Shown: one piece after another, positions 1-11,883 of the stretch
How the letters are laid out: every line of letters starts with the position of its first letter
How positions within the stretch are numbered: position 1 is the stretch's first letter
Origin: Dehalococcoidia bacterium
GTDB taxonomy: Bacteria > Chloroflexota > Dehalococcoidia > Lucifugimonadales > SHYT01
Reading direction: 5' to 3'
Length of the DNA: 56,605 bases
Assembly: GCA_009692665.1 (NCBI GenBank)
Contig: SHYT01000002.1
Span: 1 to 56,605 of the forward strand
Translations under genes and position numbers: made by a program
Notes under the pieces: generated by a model
What the model saw: only the letters and a program-made list of their open reading frames with translations
What the model was told of the DNA's origin: nothing
The model's database searches: none

Positions 1-2738
1 TGGTGCACCGCGCGTGGCACGCCATCCAGAACCCGCTCACCAACCGCCGCACCGGCGAGGACGTCCGCGGCGTCTACGGCTTCATCCAGATGTTCATGAA
101 AGCCGTTCAGGATTACAAACCCGCCTACCTCGCAATCACTTTTGACACGCACGCTCCGACGTTCCGCCATATCGCATTTGAAGCGTACAAGGCGCAGCGG
201 CCTGCCATGCCGGATGACCTGCGGAAGCAGTTCCCGCTCGTCCACGGCATCATGGAAGCCTTCAAAATCCCCGTCTTTGAGGTTGATGGCTTTGAGGCCG
301 ACGATCTGATGGGAACGCTCAGTCTCCAGGCAGAGCAGCATGGTCTTGATGCCCTGGTCGTTACCGGCGATACGGATGTTCTTCAGCTGATTTCCCCGCA
401 CACACGTGTCCTCATGTACTCGGGCTTCACCACGCAAGCCGTCTACAACGACCTGATGTTCCGTGAAAAGTACGGCGGTCTAGTACCAAGCCAGCTGGTA
501 ACGTACAAAGCCTTACTTGGAGACACCTCGGACAACGTCCCAGGCGTGCCTGGCATAGGCAAAGTTGCCGCAACCAAGCTGCTCCTCGCCTACCACGATG
601 TTGAGGGCATCTACGCTAACCTGAGCAAGCTCCCACCCAAACAGCAAGAGCTATTCAAACAACATCGAGACACGCTTCGGCAAGGCATTGAACTTATCAC
701 CATCCACCGTGACGCGCCCGTAGCCCTCAACGTGGACCTCGCCAAGTGGCCCCAGTACGAACGTAAGGACGTCGTGGAGCGCCTGCGAGAGCTGGAGTTC
801 CTCAGCCTGGTTGACCGCATACCTGAAGGTTTGCCCAGCACCAACGCGGACGGCACGCCGCAGCCAACGGTCTTCCAGCCGCGCACCAACGCCATCCCTC
901 GCGACTACCAGTGCGTGAGCACAATGGAAGCCCTGGAAGCGCTGAAGGTGGAGCTCGCCACACACCCGTTCGCGCTGGACACCGAGACCACCAGCACAGA
1001 CCCCATGCGCGCCAAGCTCGTCGGCCTCTCGTTCGCCACCGCGCCCGGTAAGGCGTGGTACGTGCCCGTGGGCCACTCCAGCGGCGCGCAGCTTTCCGCC
1101 CGCCTTGTTTTGGACGTGCTCAAGCCCGTGCTGGAAGACGGCAAAGTCTCCAAAGCCGCGCACAACGCCAACTACGATATGAGCGTCTTGGCCAACGAGG
1201 GCGTCTTCGTGCAGGGCCTGGACATGGACACCATGCTCGCCGCGTACATGCTCGGCCACAAAGCCATCGGCCTCAAGCAGATGGCCCTGGCGATTCTTGG
1301 CGAAGAGATGACGCCCATCGCCTCGCTCATCGGCACAGGCCGGAACGAAAAGACAATGGACCTCGTGTCCATCGCCGATACCGTCCCCTACGCCGCGGCG
1401 GACGCCGACATGACGCTCCGCCTGCGCGCCGTGCTGGAGCCGGAGCTGAAGGCGCTGGCCGCCGCGTACCATCTCTTCACCACGGTCGAGATGCCACTCT
1501 TGCCCATCGTCGTTCAGATGCAGCGCGACGGGATTGCGCTAGATACCGCCCAGCTGGAAGCCATGAGCCTCACCATGGGCGACGAGCTTGCCCGGCTGGA
1601 GCGCTCCGTCTACGAGGCCGTGGGCCACCAGTTCAACATGGGCTCGCCGAAGCAGCTTGGTGACGTGCTGTTCGACGAGCTGCACCTGCCCAAGACCAAG
1701 CGCACCGCCAGCGGCGGCTACACCACCGACGCCTCCGCGCTCGACAACCTGCGCGAGACGCTTGGGCGCGGCGAGACCAACGCCGACCCGCGCGGCCTGC
1801 AGGTCATCGAAGGCCTGCTGAAATGGCGGGGGTTCAGCAAGCTGAAGTCGACGTATGTCGACTCACTGCCCACCACGGTCAACCCGCGCACCAGGCGCAT
1901 CCACACCACGTACAACCTGGCGGGCTCCGTCACCGGCCGCATCGCCTCCAGCGAGCCAAACCTCCAGAACATCCCCATCCGCACGGAGGCCGGCCGCCGC
2001 ATCCGACGCGCGTTCGTGCCCCGCGAGCCGGGTTGGATACTGCTCGGCGCCGACTACTCGCAAATCGAGCTGCGCGTGCTGGCGCACCTGTCGCAAGACC
2101 CGAGCCTGTTGGAAGCCTTCCACCAGGGGCTGGACATCCACTCGGCCACTGCGTCGCAGGTGTTCAACGTGCCGCTTAAAGAAGTGTCCTCAGACCAGCG
2201 GCGCATCGCCAAGGTGCTGAACTTCGGCGTCATCTACGGCCTGTCCGCGTACGGCATCGCCCAGCAGACGGAGCTTTCCCCGGAACAGGGCCGCGCGTTC
2301 ATCTCCAGCTACTTCGGCAAGTACCCGCTTGTGCTGGAGTACATTGAGCGCACGAAGAAGATGGCGCGCGACAAGGGCTACGTGGAAACGATGCTGGGCC
2401 GACGCCGCCAGATGCCCGAGGCGCTCTCTACCAACCGCGTCGCCCGCGAAGCCGCTGAGCGCGAGGCCATCAATATGCCCGTGCAAGGCACTGCCGCCGA
2501 AATCATGAAGCTCGCGATGATTCGCGTGGCCGCGCAGCTCAAGCATGAGCGCGTCAAGTCCCGTATGCTCCTCCAGGTCCACGACGAGCTCATCTTCGAA
2601 ACGCCCGCGGAAGAGGTGAGCCTCCTCAGAGCCATGCTGATGGAGACGATGCCGAAGGCGCTGGAAGGCATCGCGCCGTTCACGGTGCCGCTGGACGTGG
2701 CGGTGAAGACGGGCGCATCTTGGGGCGAGTTGGAGTAG
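1..2738 (+). CDS. polA: DNA polymerase I (5' end cut by window edge)
   Basis: Gap-filling and primer-removing repair polymerase. The frame is already open at the window edge, so roughly the first ten residues are missing; 911 residues are visible from codon 3. Domain order: 5'-3' flap nuclease (to about residue 265, with GFEADDLMG and the helix-hairpin-helix GDTSDNVPGVPG), 3'-5' exonuclease (about 305-490) and polymerase (about 530-911). The exonuclease acids appear intact (DTE in FALDTETTS, NANYD, YAAADAD), so proofreading is probably active; many bacterial Pol I proteins have lost it. Polymerase motifs: A GADYSQIELR near 681, B KVLNFGVIYG near 736, C QVHDELIFE near 857. A GC hairpin follows the stop by about 55 bases. 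Identity is not in doubt. Confidence 0.97.
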   Translation, partial: VHRAWHAIQNPLTNRRTGEDVRGVYGFIQMFMKAVQDYKPAYLAITFDTHAPTFRHIAFEAYKAQRPAMPDDLRKQFPLVHGIMEAFKIPVFEVDGFEADDLMGTLSLQAEQHGLDALVVTGDTDVLQLISPHTRVLMYSGFTTQAVYNDLMFREKYGGLVPSQLVTYKALLGDTSDNVPGVPGIGKVAATKLLLAYHDVEGIYANLSKLPPKQQELFKQHRDTLRQGIELITIHRDAPVALNVDLAKWPQYERKDVVERLRELEFLSLVDRIPEGLPSTNADGTPQPTVFQPRTNAIPRDYQCVSTMEALEALKVELATHPFALDTETTSTDPMRAKLVGLSFATAPGKAWYVPVGHSSGAQLSARLVLDVLKPVLEDGKVSKAAHNANYDMSVLANEGVFVQGLDMDTMLAAYMLGHKAIGLKQMALAILGEEMTPIASLIGTGRNEKTMDLVSIADTVPYAAADADMTLRLRAVLEPELKALAAAYHLFTTVEMPLLPIVVQMQRDGIALDTAQLEAMSLTMGDELARLERSVYEAVGHQFNMGSPKQLGDVLFDELHLPKTKRTASGGYTTDASALDNLRETLGRGETNADPRGLQVIEGLLKWRGFSKLKSTYVDSLPTTVNPRTRRIHTTYNLAGSVTGRIASSEPNLQNIPIRTEAGRRIRRAFVPREPGWILLGADYSQIELRVLAHLSQDPSLLEAFHQGLDIHSATASQVFNVPLKEVSSDQRRIAKVLNFGVIYGLSAYGIAQQTELSPEQGRAFISSYFGKYPLVLEYIERTKKMARDKGYVETMLGRRRQMPEALSTNRVAREAAEREAINMPVQGTAAEIMKLAMIRVAAQLKHERVKSRMLLQVHDELIFETPAEEVSLLRAMLMETMPKALEGIAPFTVPLDVAVKTGASWGELE

Positions 2739-2792
2739 TCCTCAGGCGCGGTATTAACCGTCCATTCGTCGCGCAAGAGACTAAAAAGGAGA

Positions 2793-2810
2793 CGGGGGCT
2801 TACGCCCCCG
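2793..2810. terminator. Hairpin after polA
   Basis: CGGGGGC and GCCCCCG pair around a TTAC loop, 55 bases after the polA stop. No T-run follows, so intrinsic termination is only a guess; it could equally be a dispersed hairpin repeat. Confidence 0.4.
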
Positions 2811-2870
2811 CCCCTCCCCTTCAGACTAGCCCTTTGAGGACCTATGGTCCTATGCAGGGCTCATCGTCAG

Positions 2871-3095
2871 CTATTTGAGTAGCCCTGAAATCATCGAATT
2901 CAGGGTGCCCAGAGCGCTTCGCTCATCCTCATCCAGGTCCTTTGGCTTGGAAACCACGAGGAGGCTCGCCAATTCCTGGCACAGGGTTTCAATGTCACGC
3001 TGGGCGGCTCCTCTTGTCTTTGCAAAAGGAGCGAGGACCGCATGATCCAACTGCTCTTTAAAGAACCGTTTGACTACGGGGTCGCCCTCTTCCAA
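2871..3095 (-). CDS. Small hypothetical protein (about 74 aa, start uncertain)
   Basis: I do not recognise this protein. It is charged and looks helical (VVKRFFKEQLDHAVLAPFAK, then KPKDLDEDERSALGTL), without a signal peptide or membrane segment. The listed start is a TTG. The same frame stays open upstream to a TAG at 3192-3194, and the extra residues (for example QEAIRKVASAIRELEEG) look as protein-like as the rest, yet contain no ATG or GTG. Beyond that TAG the frame continues to an ATG at 3240-3242. It may be a decayed gene or start at a rare codon. It lies alone between polA and mfd. Confidence 0.4.
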   Translation of the reverse strand: MEEGDPVVKRFFKEQLDHAVLAPFAKTRGAAQRDIETLCQELASLLVVSKPKDLDEDERSALGTLNSMISGLLK

Positions 3096-3297
3096 TTCCC
3101 TAATAGCACTAGCTACCTTTCGGATTGCCTCCTGGCTGCGAGACCCTGTGGATGCCTTTGGACCTTTTCTCTTTGTTGGTGTGCTGGCACACTACAATGG
3201 GGTAAACAATGCCGCCAATAATGTCGGAAGAGACCCCCTCATCAAATGCTGCACAAGCAGCCCACGATAAACGTTTGGTAAAGCCTGCGCAGAAAAC

Positions 3298-6200
3298 CTA
3301 GGGCTGAGCCTTATACCCCACCGCCTTCATCATCCGCTCCTGAAACGCGCCCACGCTCTCCAGCACCCACACCAACACGTCACGCCATTTGCCGCGAAGC
3401 TCCATCCGTATCTGCGCCGCGCCCACCTGCGCCACGCTCTTCAGCTCCTGCTGCAGAGCGCCGCGCGCGCCCCCGATGTCCGCCTTGAGTTGGAGCACAA
3501 TCTGGTGCTCGCCCGACTTCGCAATCGCCTCCACGGCCACCGCGCTCGCCAGGATGCGGAGCTGCACCACGTACAGCAGGTTCTCCACCACCTCCGGTAG
3601 CTCACCGAAGCGGTCTTTCAGCTCATCGTGAATCTGGGGCAGCTCATCCGCGTTGGTTGTCCGCGCCAGCCTCTGGTACACCGCCAGCCGCTGCGGCAGG
3701 TCGTCGATGTACTCCTCCGGAATGAACGCCGCCAGCGGCAGGTCAATCTTCACGTCGGACGGCACCACCATCGGCGTCCCGGCAACGGTGACCGTGCCGC
3801 TCTGTACCGCGGCCTGCGAGTCCTTTAGCTCCTTGACCGCCTGCTCCAGCATCAGCACATACAGGTCAAATCCAACCGCCTGAATCTGCCCGCTCTGCTC
3901 CATGCCCAAAATATTCCCCGCGCCGCGCAGCTCCAGGTCGCGCATGGCGATGCGGAACCCCGCGCCCAACTCCTGGTGCGCCAGAATCGCCTTCAGCCGC
4001 TTCTCTGCCATCTCCGTCAGAATCTTGCTTGGCGTCAGCAGGAAGTACGCATACGCCTGGTGCGCCCCGCGGCCCACGCGCCCCCGCAGTTGGTACATCT
4101 GCGCCAGCCCCAGCAGGTCTGGCCGGTGCACCAGCATCGTGTTCGCGTTCGGAATGTCCAGGCCCGCCTCGATGATGGTTGTGCAGACCAGCACGTCCGC
4201 CTTGCCCTGCACAAACTGCTCCATCACGTCGGACAGCTCACCCTCCGCCATCTGCCCGTGGCCCACCAGCACGCGAGCGCCCGGCACCAGCGCCTGTATC
4301 TTCTGCGCCCACTCGTAGATGTCCTTCACGCGGTTGTGAACGAAGAATACCTGCCCGCCGCGGTCGATTTCCCGCAACACCGCCGTCCGCACCAGGTCGT
4401 CGCTGTACTCCGACACGAACGTCCGCACCGGCACGCGCGATTCCGGCGGCGTCTGCACCGTGCTCATGTCACGGACGCCCGCCAGCGCCATGTACAGCGT
4501 GCGCGGGATGGGCGTCGCCGAAAGCGTCAGCACGTCCACCTCTTTGCGCATCTGCTTCAGCCGCTCTTTGTGCGCCACGCCGAACCGCTGCTCGTCATCC
4601 ACCACGGCCAAGCCCAAATGCTTGAACGACACGTCTTTCTGCAACAGCCGGTGCGTGCCGATGACAATATCAACGCCGCCTTCCTTGATACGCTTGTTCA
4701 GGTCAGCCGCCTCTTCCTTCGTTCGATACCGGTGCAGCACGTCCACCTTCACCGGGTATGGCGCCAGCCGTTCCGAGAACGTGGCGTAGTGCTGCTGCGC
4801 CAGGATGGTCGTTGGGCACAGCACCGCAACCTGCTTGCCGTCCTGCGCCGCCTTGAACGCCGCCCGCAGGGCCACTTCCGTCTTGCCGTACCCAACGTCA
4901 CCGCAGACCAGCCGGTCCATTGGCGTTGTCTTCTCCATGTCCGCCTTCACGTCCGCAATCGCCGTCGCCTGGTCGGGCGTTTCGATGTACGGGAACGAGT
5001 CTTCCATCTCCCGCTGCCACGGCGAGTCCGGCGGATACGGCTCCCGCTGCACCACCTGCCGCGCCGCGTACAGGTCCAGCAGCTCCTGCGCCATTGCGTG
5101 CGCCGTCTTCTTGGCGCGTTCCGTAGCGCGAGCCCACTCCTGCGTCCCCAGCCGCGTCAGCGTCGGCGACTGGTCGCCCGGCGCTACGTACGGACTCAGC
5201 CGGTCCAGCGATTCCGTGGGCACAAATAGCTTGTCGTTCTCCGCGAACTCCAGGATGAGGTACTCGCGTTCCCCCTGCTCCGTCTGCACACGGTTCGTCC
5301 CCGTGAACCTGCCGATGCCGTGGTCCACGTGCACCAAGTACATCCCTGGCGTCAGCTCGGAAAGGAACGCCTCCCGCCGGATGACGTGCCGCCGGATGGG
5401 CCGCTGCCGCTTGACCTGCCCAAACACCTCCGCGTCCGTCACCACCACCAGCGCGTCTTGGAGCGCTTCGTTCCGGGCGGGCGGCTCAAGTCCTTGCTCA
5501 AGTCCCTCCCTTTTAGGGGAGGTCGCAGACTCCGAGCCAGGCCGAAGAGGATTTAGGGGGAGGTGGGCGGGGAGCGGCAGCGTGAATCCCTGCAGCAGCG
5601 ACCCGTGGTGGACCACCGTCACTGACCCTGGCGCAGGCTCTTCCTTTAGGTCGTCCACCAGGGATGCACCAACCGCACGCTCCCCCAGCACCTCATGCAG
5701 CCGCCGCGCGTGCTGCGAGACCACAACCAGCCGCTTCCCCGCACCCGCCATTTCTCGTATCGACTTCGCAAACGTCTCCAGTCGCCCCCAGAAGTTCGGC
5801 GCCGGGTCAAACCCAAACTCAGCGCGGCGTTCAGTCGGCGCTGCGTTCAACCACTCCAGCACCAGCCGCGCGCTCCCCAGTCGCCGTTGCATCGTCGCCC
5901 AGTCCCAGGAATGCGACAGAAAGTTCTCAGGAATATCGCCGCGCTGTCTCTTTGTCGCATACAGCTCGTCGCTCTGCTTCTGCAAGTCCGCGCCCGTCTG
6001 CTCCAGCAGCAGCGGCTCATCCAGAATCAGCAGCCCGTCTTTCGGCAGATAGTCCAGCAGGCTTCCCTGGCACAGGAACCCCGAGTAGACAAACGCCTCC
6101 TCAAGCTGCCCGTGCTCCAGAAGCGTGCCCATCTCAGACCGGATTCGTTCCCACTCGTCCTCTTTCACGCCCTCCGGCTTCAGCCGCCCCAGCGCCTCCC

Positions 6201-7200
6201 GCGCCTTGTCCAGATCTGCCAGCGCCGGCAGCACCTCCTGCGCTGGCATCACCTCATAGCTCTGCCGCTCCTCCACAGACCGCTGCGTCGCCGGGTCAAA
6301 CAGCCGGATGCTCTCCACCGTGTTCCCAAACAGCTCAATCCGTGCGGGCAAGGGCGAGTCGGGTGAGAAGATGTCGAGAATCCCCCCTCGCAGCGATGCC
6401 GTCCCCGGCACCTCCACCGCCCGCTCCACCCGATACCCCATCGCCCCCAGCCGCCCCAGCAGCGCCCCCGTTTCCACATCCTCCCCAACCCGAATCGTCT
6501 CCCGCGCCCCCACAAACGCCCCCGGCGCCACCGTCCGCTGCGCTGCCGCCGACAGCGACGCCACCACGACGGTCACCTGCAGGGCGGTCGCGACGGGGGA
6601 AGTCCCTCCCTCTTTAGGGGAAGGATTTAGGGCGAGGTGGGGGACGAGGCTGGGAGCCGTACCCCGACCCTTGCCGCCAGCCACAGTTCTAATACCCGTT
6701 CGTGGTGAGACACTCGAACCATGAACGGACGCCCCCTCCGCTTGGCCCGACCTGGATTCTCCCCTTCCTTTTAGGGAAGGTCGCAGATCCTGAGCGAAGT
6801 CGAAGGAGGAGTTAGAGGGGTTAGGTAGGGCGGGGCGGGGCGGGGTCGTAGTCCCCCCCACCAACGCCCCCATCGCCTGCAGCCGCGCGTGCGTCACCCC
6901 CTCATCCACCGCCAGCCGCTCATACGGCAGCGCATCATGCTCCGAACAGTGCAGCACCCGCACGCCGCTTTCGTCCCCCAGAAACGCCGAAATATCTTCG
7001 GCAAGCTGCCGCGCCGCCTCCGGCTTCGCCGTCAGCACCACCATCGGCCGCCGGACCTCGTTCGCCAGCGCCGCCAGCACGTACGCCCGCCCAAACTCCG
7101 GCACCGAGCACCGTCTCTGCCCCGTCCCGTTCAGCCCGTCCACCACCGCCCGGTACGCCGGCACCGCCCCAATCAGCGACAGTACACCCTGTAGTCCCAT
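3298..7200 (-). CDS. mfd: Transcription-repair coupling factor Mfd with two repeat-derived insertions
   Basis: Removes stalled RNA polymerase and recruits UvrA to lesions. Order: UvrB-like N-terminal region, RNA-polymerase interaction domain (DHGIGRFTG, then ILEFAENDKLFVP), SF2 translocase (Walker A GDVGYGKTEVAL near residue 765, DDEQRFG box, SATPIPRTL, QLRGRVGRG), and the C-terminal D7 domain. ATG at 7198-7200 is chosen: AAGGGG lies six bases upstream and MGLQGVLSLIG resembles family N-termini; a TTG at 7245 lies in the same frame. At 1300 aa it is about 150 longer than E. coli Mfd. The excess is two proline- and glycine-rich stretches, residues about 118-201 and 541-570, which coincide with dispersed repeats. 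Both sit between conserved blocks, so the protein probably remains functional. Confidence 0.96.
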   Translation of the reverse strand: MGLQGVLSLIGAVPAYRAVVDGLNGTGQRRCSVPEFGRAYVLAALANEVRRPMVVLTAKPEAARQLAEDISAFLGDESGVRVLHCSEHDALPYERLAVDEGVTHARLQAMGALVGGTTTPPRPALPNPSNSSFDFAQDLRPSLKGRGESRSGQAEGASVHGSSVSPRTGIRTVAGGKGRGTAPSLVPHLALNPSPKEGGTSPVATALQVTVVVASLSAAAQRTVAPGAFVGARETIRVGEDVETGALLGRLGAMGYRVERAVEVPGTASLRGGILDIFSPDSPLPARIELFGNTVESIRLFDPATQRSVEERQSYEVMPAQEVLPALADLDKAREALGRLKPEGVKEDEWERIRSEMGTLLEHGQLEEAFVYSGFLCQGSLLDYLPKDGLLILDEPLLLEQTGADLQKQSDELYATKRQRGDIPENFLSHSWDWATMQRRLGSARLVLEWLNAAPTERRAEFGFDPAPNFWGRLETFAKSIREMAGAGKRLVVVSQHARRLHEVLGERAVGASLVDDLKEEPAPGSVTVVHHGSLLQGFTLPLPAHLPLNPLRPGSESATSPKREGLEQGLEPPARNEALQDALVVVTDAEVFGQVKRQRPIRRHVIRREAFLSELTPGMYLVHVDHGIGRFTGTNRVQTEQGEREYLILEFAENDKLFVPTESLDRLSPYVAPGDQSPTLTRLGTQEWARATERAKKTAHAMAQELLDLYAARQVVQREPYPPDSPWQREMEDSFPYIETPDQATAIADVKADMEKTTPMDRLVCGDVGYGKTEVALRAAFKAAQDGKQVAVLCPTTILAQQHYATFSERLAPYPVKVDVLHRYRTKEEAADLNKRIKEGGVDIVIGTHRLLQKDVSFKHLGLAVVDDEQRFGVAHKERLKQMRKEVDVLTLSATPIPRTLYMALAGVRDMSTVQTPPESRVPVRTFVSEYSDDLVRTAVLREIDRGGQVFFVHNRVKDIYEWAQKIQALVPGARVLVGHGQMAEGELSDVMEQFVQGKADVLVCTTIIEAGLDIPNANTMLVHRPDLLGLAQMYQLRGRVGRGAHQAYAYFLLTPSKILTEMAEKRLKAILAHQELGAGFRIAMRDLELRGAGNILGMEQSGQIQAVGFDLYVLMLEQAVKELKDSQAAVQSGTVTVAGTPMVVPSDVKIDLPLAAFIPEEYIDDLPQRLAVYQRLARTTNADELPQIHDELKDRFGELPEVVENLLYVVQLRILASAVAVEAIAKSGEHQIVLQLKADIGGARGALQQELKSVAQVGAAQIRMELRGKWRDVLVWVLESVGAFQERMMKAVGYKAQP
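5489..5575. repeat. Dispersed repeat inside mfd (copy 1)
   Basis: Reads CCCTCCCTTTTAGGGGAGG, then GTCGCAGACTC, GCCGAAGAGGATTTAG and GGGGAGGTGGGCGGGG. It is read in frame in mfd (minus strand) as a low-complexity insert between the residues GSLLQGF and LVVVTDAEVFG. It shares its parts with the copies at 6596-6645 and 6762-6845. Confidence 0.75.
6596..6645. repeat. Dispersed repeat inside mfd (copy 2)
   Basis: CCCTCCCTCTTTAGGGGAAG is followed by GATTTAGGGCGAGGTGGGGG, the same two halves as copy 1 but without the middle GTCGCAG segment. It is translated in frame in mfd. Confidence 0.75.
6762..6845. repeat. Dispersed repeat inside mfd (copy 3)
   Basis: CCCCTTCCTTTTAGGGAAGG, GTCGCAGATC, the TCCTGAGCGAAGTCGAAGGA motif, then a G-rich tail ending GGCGGGGCGGGG. 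It is translated in frame (minus strand) as residues that include SSFDFAQDLRPSLKG. A copy of the TCCTGAGC-CGAAGGA motif also lies at 7678-7698 in noncoding DNA. Confidence 0.75.
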
Positions 7201-8157
7201 CTCTAACCCCTTAAATGCCAACACAAACAGGCCCATCCTCCCCAAAGGAGGACCGGCTTAACAAGAAACTGGAAGTGAACCCCGGGCCGAATCAGTGCCG
7301 GGCCCAACCTATATACTACACTGCGGCTCGATCGCTCAGCTTTGCCCCTAGACGACTGGGCACGGTCCCCGACGCAGGAATCCAACTCTTGACCGATCTA
7401 CCGGCCCTTCTACAACGACGATCCTGAGCGCTGTCAGTTCTTAACAGAAAAATGGGGTTTGTTGTGCAAAGCCGGCCCAAGCCATTTCCTGCTTTTCCGG
7501 CCCCAAGCGTCTTCTCAAAGCACCCGGCGTCTCTGTTAGTGCCCTACGCATCCGGCTGCCGCCAGGCAAACCAGCACCCACGGCAATCCGCAACACATGC
7601 CTGGCGTATAACGGCTCCCACCTGGACAAGCCGCAGTATAGTACCCTAATACCCGACTGTCTAACAGCAGGGCAAAGTCCTGAGCCGAAGCCGAAGGACG
7701 CAGAACGCCAGCCAAGCATCCCAACACACAACCGCATCCTGCGACACGCAGAGCATGTGGTCCTATGCTACCCAGTTGTTACAAGATGCCTGCATCTGAA
7801 ACCGTGCCGCAAGGTCACGGCGACACTATACACACACTCTCGTACTGTACAGGCAAGCTCCGACGAAACCCGTCGCTCACCCGGAGATGAAAGTCGACGG
7901 GAATGACGACTCCTCACGCGCGGCAACCACGTGCCGAATCAGCCACCACCCGGAATGTAGCAATGCGCGATGTATAGAACAATACCCTGCAAAAAAGCGA
8001 ACAGCCCAAACGTGTCTCGGGCGGCGCTGGAAGCCTCCCCGGAGTTTGCTTTGGACGCCGTTTCTGGCTAACATGGGCCTGCCCTGATGCGAGATGAAGC
8101 GTTCAGGGCGCTGAAAGCACCACTCGCAACAACCACTACAAGAGAGGGGACACGTTC
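7201..8157. other. Long gene-free stretch between mfd and acnA
   Basis: The two genes point away from each other and 957 bases separate them. I see no convincing gene: every open frame here has protein-unlike composition. It holds a GC hairpin (CCCGG with CCGGG around 7279-7301), a dispersed-repeat fragment TCCTGAGCCGAAGCCGAAGGA at 7678-7698, and the string TAATACCCGACTGT near 7648, which resembles the repeat at 17812-17848. It must carry both divergent promoters. A structured RNA or an unusually long acnA leader is possible, but I could not match a known family. Confidence 0.5.
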
Positions 8158-10890
<2,733 letters not shown>

Positions 10891-10911
10891 CCCAATTCCC
10901 CGGCACAAGAA

Positions 10912-10939
10912 GAGCGCCGAGGCTTTAGCCTCGGCGCTC
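10912..10939. terminator. Hairpin between acnA and ferredoxin gene
   Basis: GAGCGCCGAGGC pairs perfectly with GCCTCGGCGCTC around a TTTA loop (12-bp stem). It sits 22 bases after acnA and 86 bases beyond the end of the opposing ferredoxin gene. No strong T-run, but position and stem suit a bidirectional terminator. Confidence 0.6.
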
Positions 10940-11024
10940 CCGTCTCTAACGATTCGTATGTGAAAAAGAAAGCCGCCCACTCAACTTGGAAGGTGAATGG
11001 AGCGGCCTCTGGTTGCGGGTGAAG

Positions 11025-11330
11025 CTAGTGGGCTTCGTTGATCTTGCGCGGCGCCGTCCGGGTCTTCTCTTTCAAATCGTTCAGGTCCTTGCCATCAAAG
11101 TAAGTCTTGTTGAGCGGTGTGAACGATTGCCACTTGGCCGGCACCTGGTCTGCTGGGAAGATGGCCACTACCGGGCACACCGGCTCGCAGGCGGCGCAAT
11201 CAATGCACTCGTCAGGGTTGATGAAGAACTGTTTATCGTCCGCGGTGGTGTAGATGCAGTCCACCGGGCAGACGTCAACACACGCTGCGTCCTTGACCCC
11301 TACGCATGGGTCGGCGATGGTATAGGTCAT
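11025..11330 (-). CDS. fdxA: 7Fe ferredoxin (3Fe-4S plus 4Fe-4S)
   Basis: Small soluble electron carrier, 101 aa. The first half has Cys9-x7-Cys17-x3-Cys21-x3-Cys25 (CVDVCPVDC); the second has CIDCAACEPVCP. The seven-residue gap after the first Cys and the overall sequence (PDECIDCAACEP, VPAKWQSFTPLN) match Azotobacter ferredoxin I-type proteins with one 3Fe-4S and one 4Fe-4S cluster, followed by the usual C-terminal tail. It has its own promoter-like sequence and appears monocistronic. The redox partner is not evident from the neighbours. Cluster content is inferred from the spacing of the cysteines. Confidence 0.93.
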   Translation of the reverse strand: MTYTIADPCVGVKDAACVDVCPVDCIYTTADDKQFFINPDECIDCAACEPVCPVVAIFPADQVPAKWQSFTPLNKTYFDGKDLNDLKEKTRTAPRKINEAH

Positions 11331-11381
11331 GTACCTGTTCCTCCTGGCTCAAAGGCGAAAGATTTGGGGGCACGCGGCCAC

Positions 11382-11409
11382 ATTCTAGCACAATGATATC
11401 AGGGGGCAA
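11382..11409 (-). promoter_or_regulatory. Candidate promoter of fdxA
   Basis: On the minus strand TTGCCC (11404-11409) and TAGAAT (11382-11387) are 16 bases apart, giving a start near 11375, about 45 bases before the fdxA ATG. Confidence 0.45.
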
Positions 11410-11442
11410 AGCTTTTTATGCCTACCCTAAGTCTTCCCGTTC

Positions 11443-11883
11443 CTAGATAGAGACGCCGTATCCGCGCTTAGGCGTTGCTAAGATGACAAACGTCTCAGTG
11501 CGGCGAACGCCTGGCACGGAACCAATCTTAGCCTTCAAGAACGTACCCAGCTCTTCCGATGACTTCACAGTGGCCCAGACAAAGATGTCAAAGGCACCCG
11601 TTGCCAGAGAGACTTGCGATGCCTCATGGAACTTGACGATTTCTGATGCCGCGATGTCTACTTTGTTGGGCTCTACTTGAACACCTATGAGCGCCTCAGT
11701 CTGGAAGCCCAATTTATCTGGTTCTACAACAGCCGTAACAGTAATAAGGCCCTCCTGCATCAGGCGCTTCAAGCGGCGGCGAATAGTACCTTCACTAACA
11801 CCTACTCCCCGTGCAATTTTCGCATTGGAAGCACGTCCGTCTGCTTGAAGCATGGCGACGATTTTCCGGTCAAGCTCATCCAT
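11443..11883 (-). CDS. Lrp/AsnC family transcription regulator
   Basis: 146 aa, normal for the family. N-terminal winged helix-turn-helix (DELDRKIVAMLQADGRASNA, then GVSEGTIRRRLKRLMQEGLI), then an AsnC/RAM ligand-binding domain (FDIFVWATVKSSEELGTFL; GVRRTETFVIL). Such proteins form octamers and respond to amino acids or other small effectors; the effector here cannot be told. The ATG at 11883 is preceded by two GTATACC copies that may be an autoregulatory site. It is close to fdxA (112 bases), but fdxA has its own promoter, so the two need not be linked. Confidence 0.92.
   Translation of the reverse strand: MDELDRKIVAMLQADGRASNAKIARGVGVSEGTIRRRLKRLMQEGLITVTAVVEPDKLGFQTEALIGVQVEPNKVDIAASEIVKFHEASQVSLATGAFDIFVWATVKSSEELGTFLKAKIGSVPGVRRTETFVILATPKRGYGVSI

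Noticed and set aside
651-1472. Long open frame antisense to polA (273 codons)
   Set aside because: It mirrors the GC-rich third positions of polA, has no family features and lies fully inside a certain gene. Similar antisense frames over mfd (3976-5229), the VWA gene and dnaE were dropped for the same reason.
7245-8157. Search for RNase P RNA, tmRNA, SRP RNA, tRNA or a riboswitch
   Set aside because: I looked for their conserved core strings on both strands and found no match. Some hairpins exist but do not assemble into a known fold.
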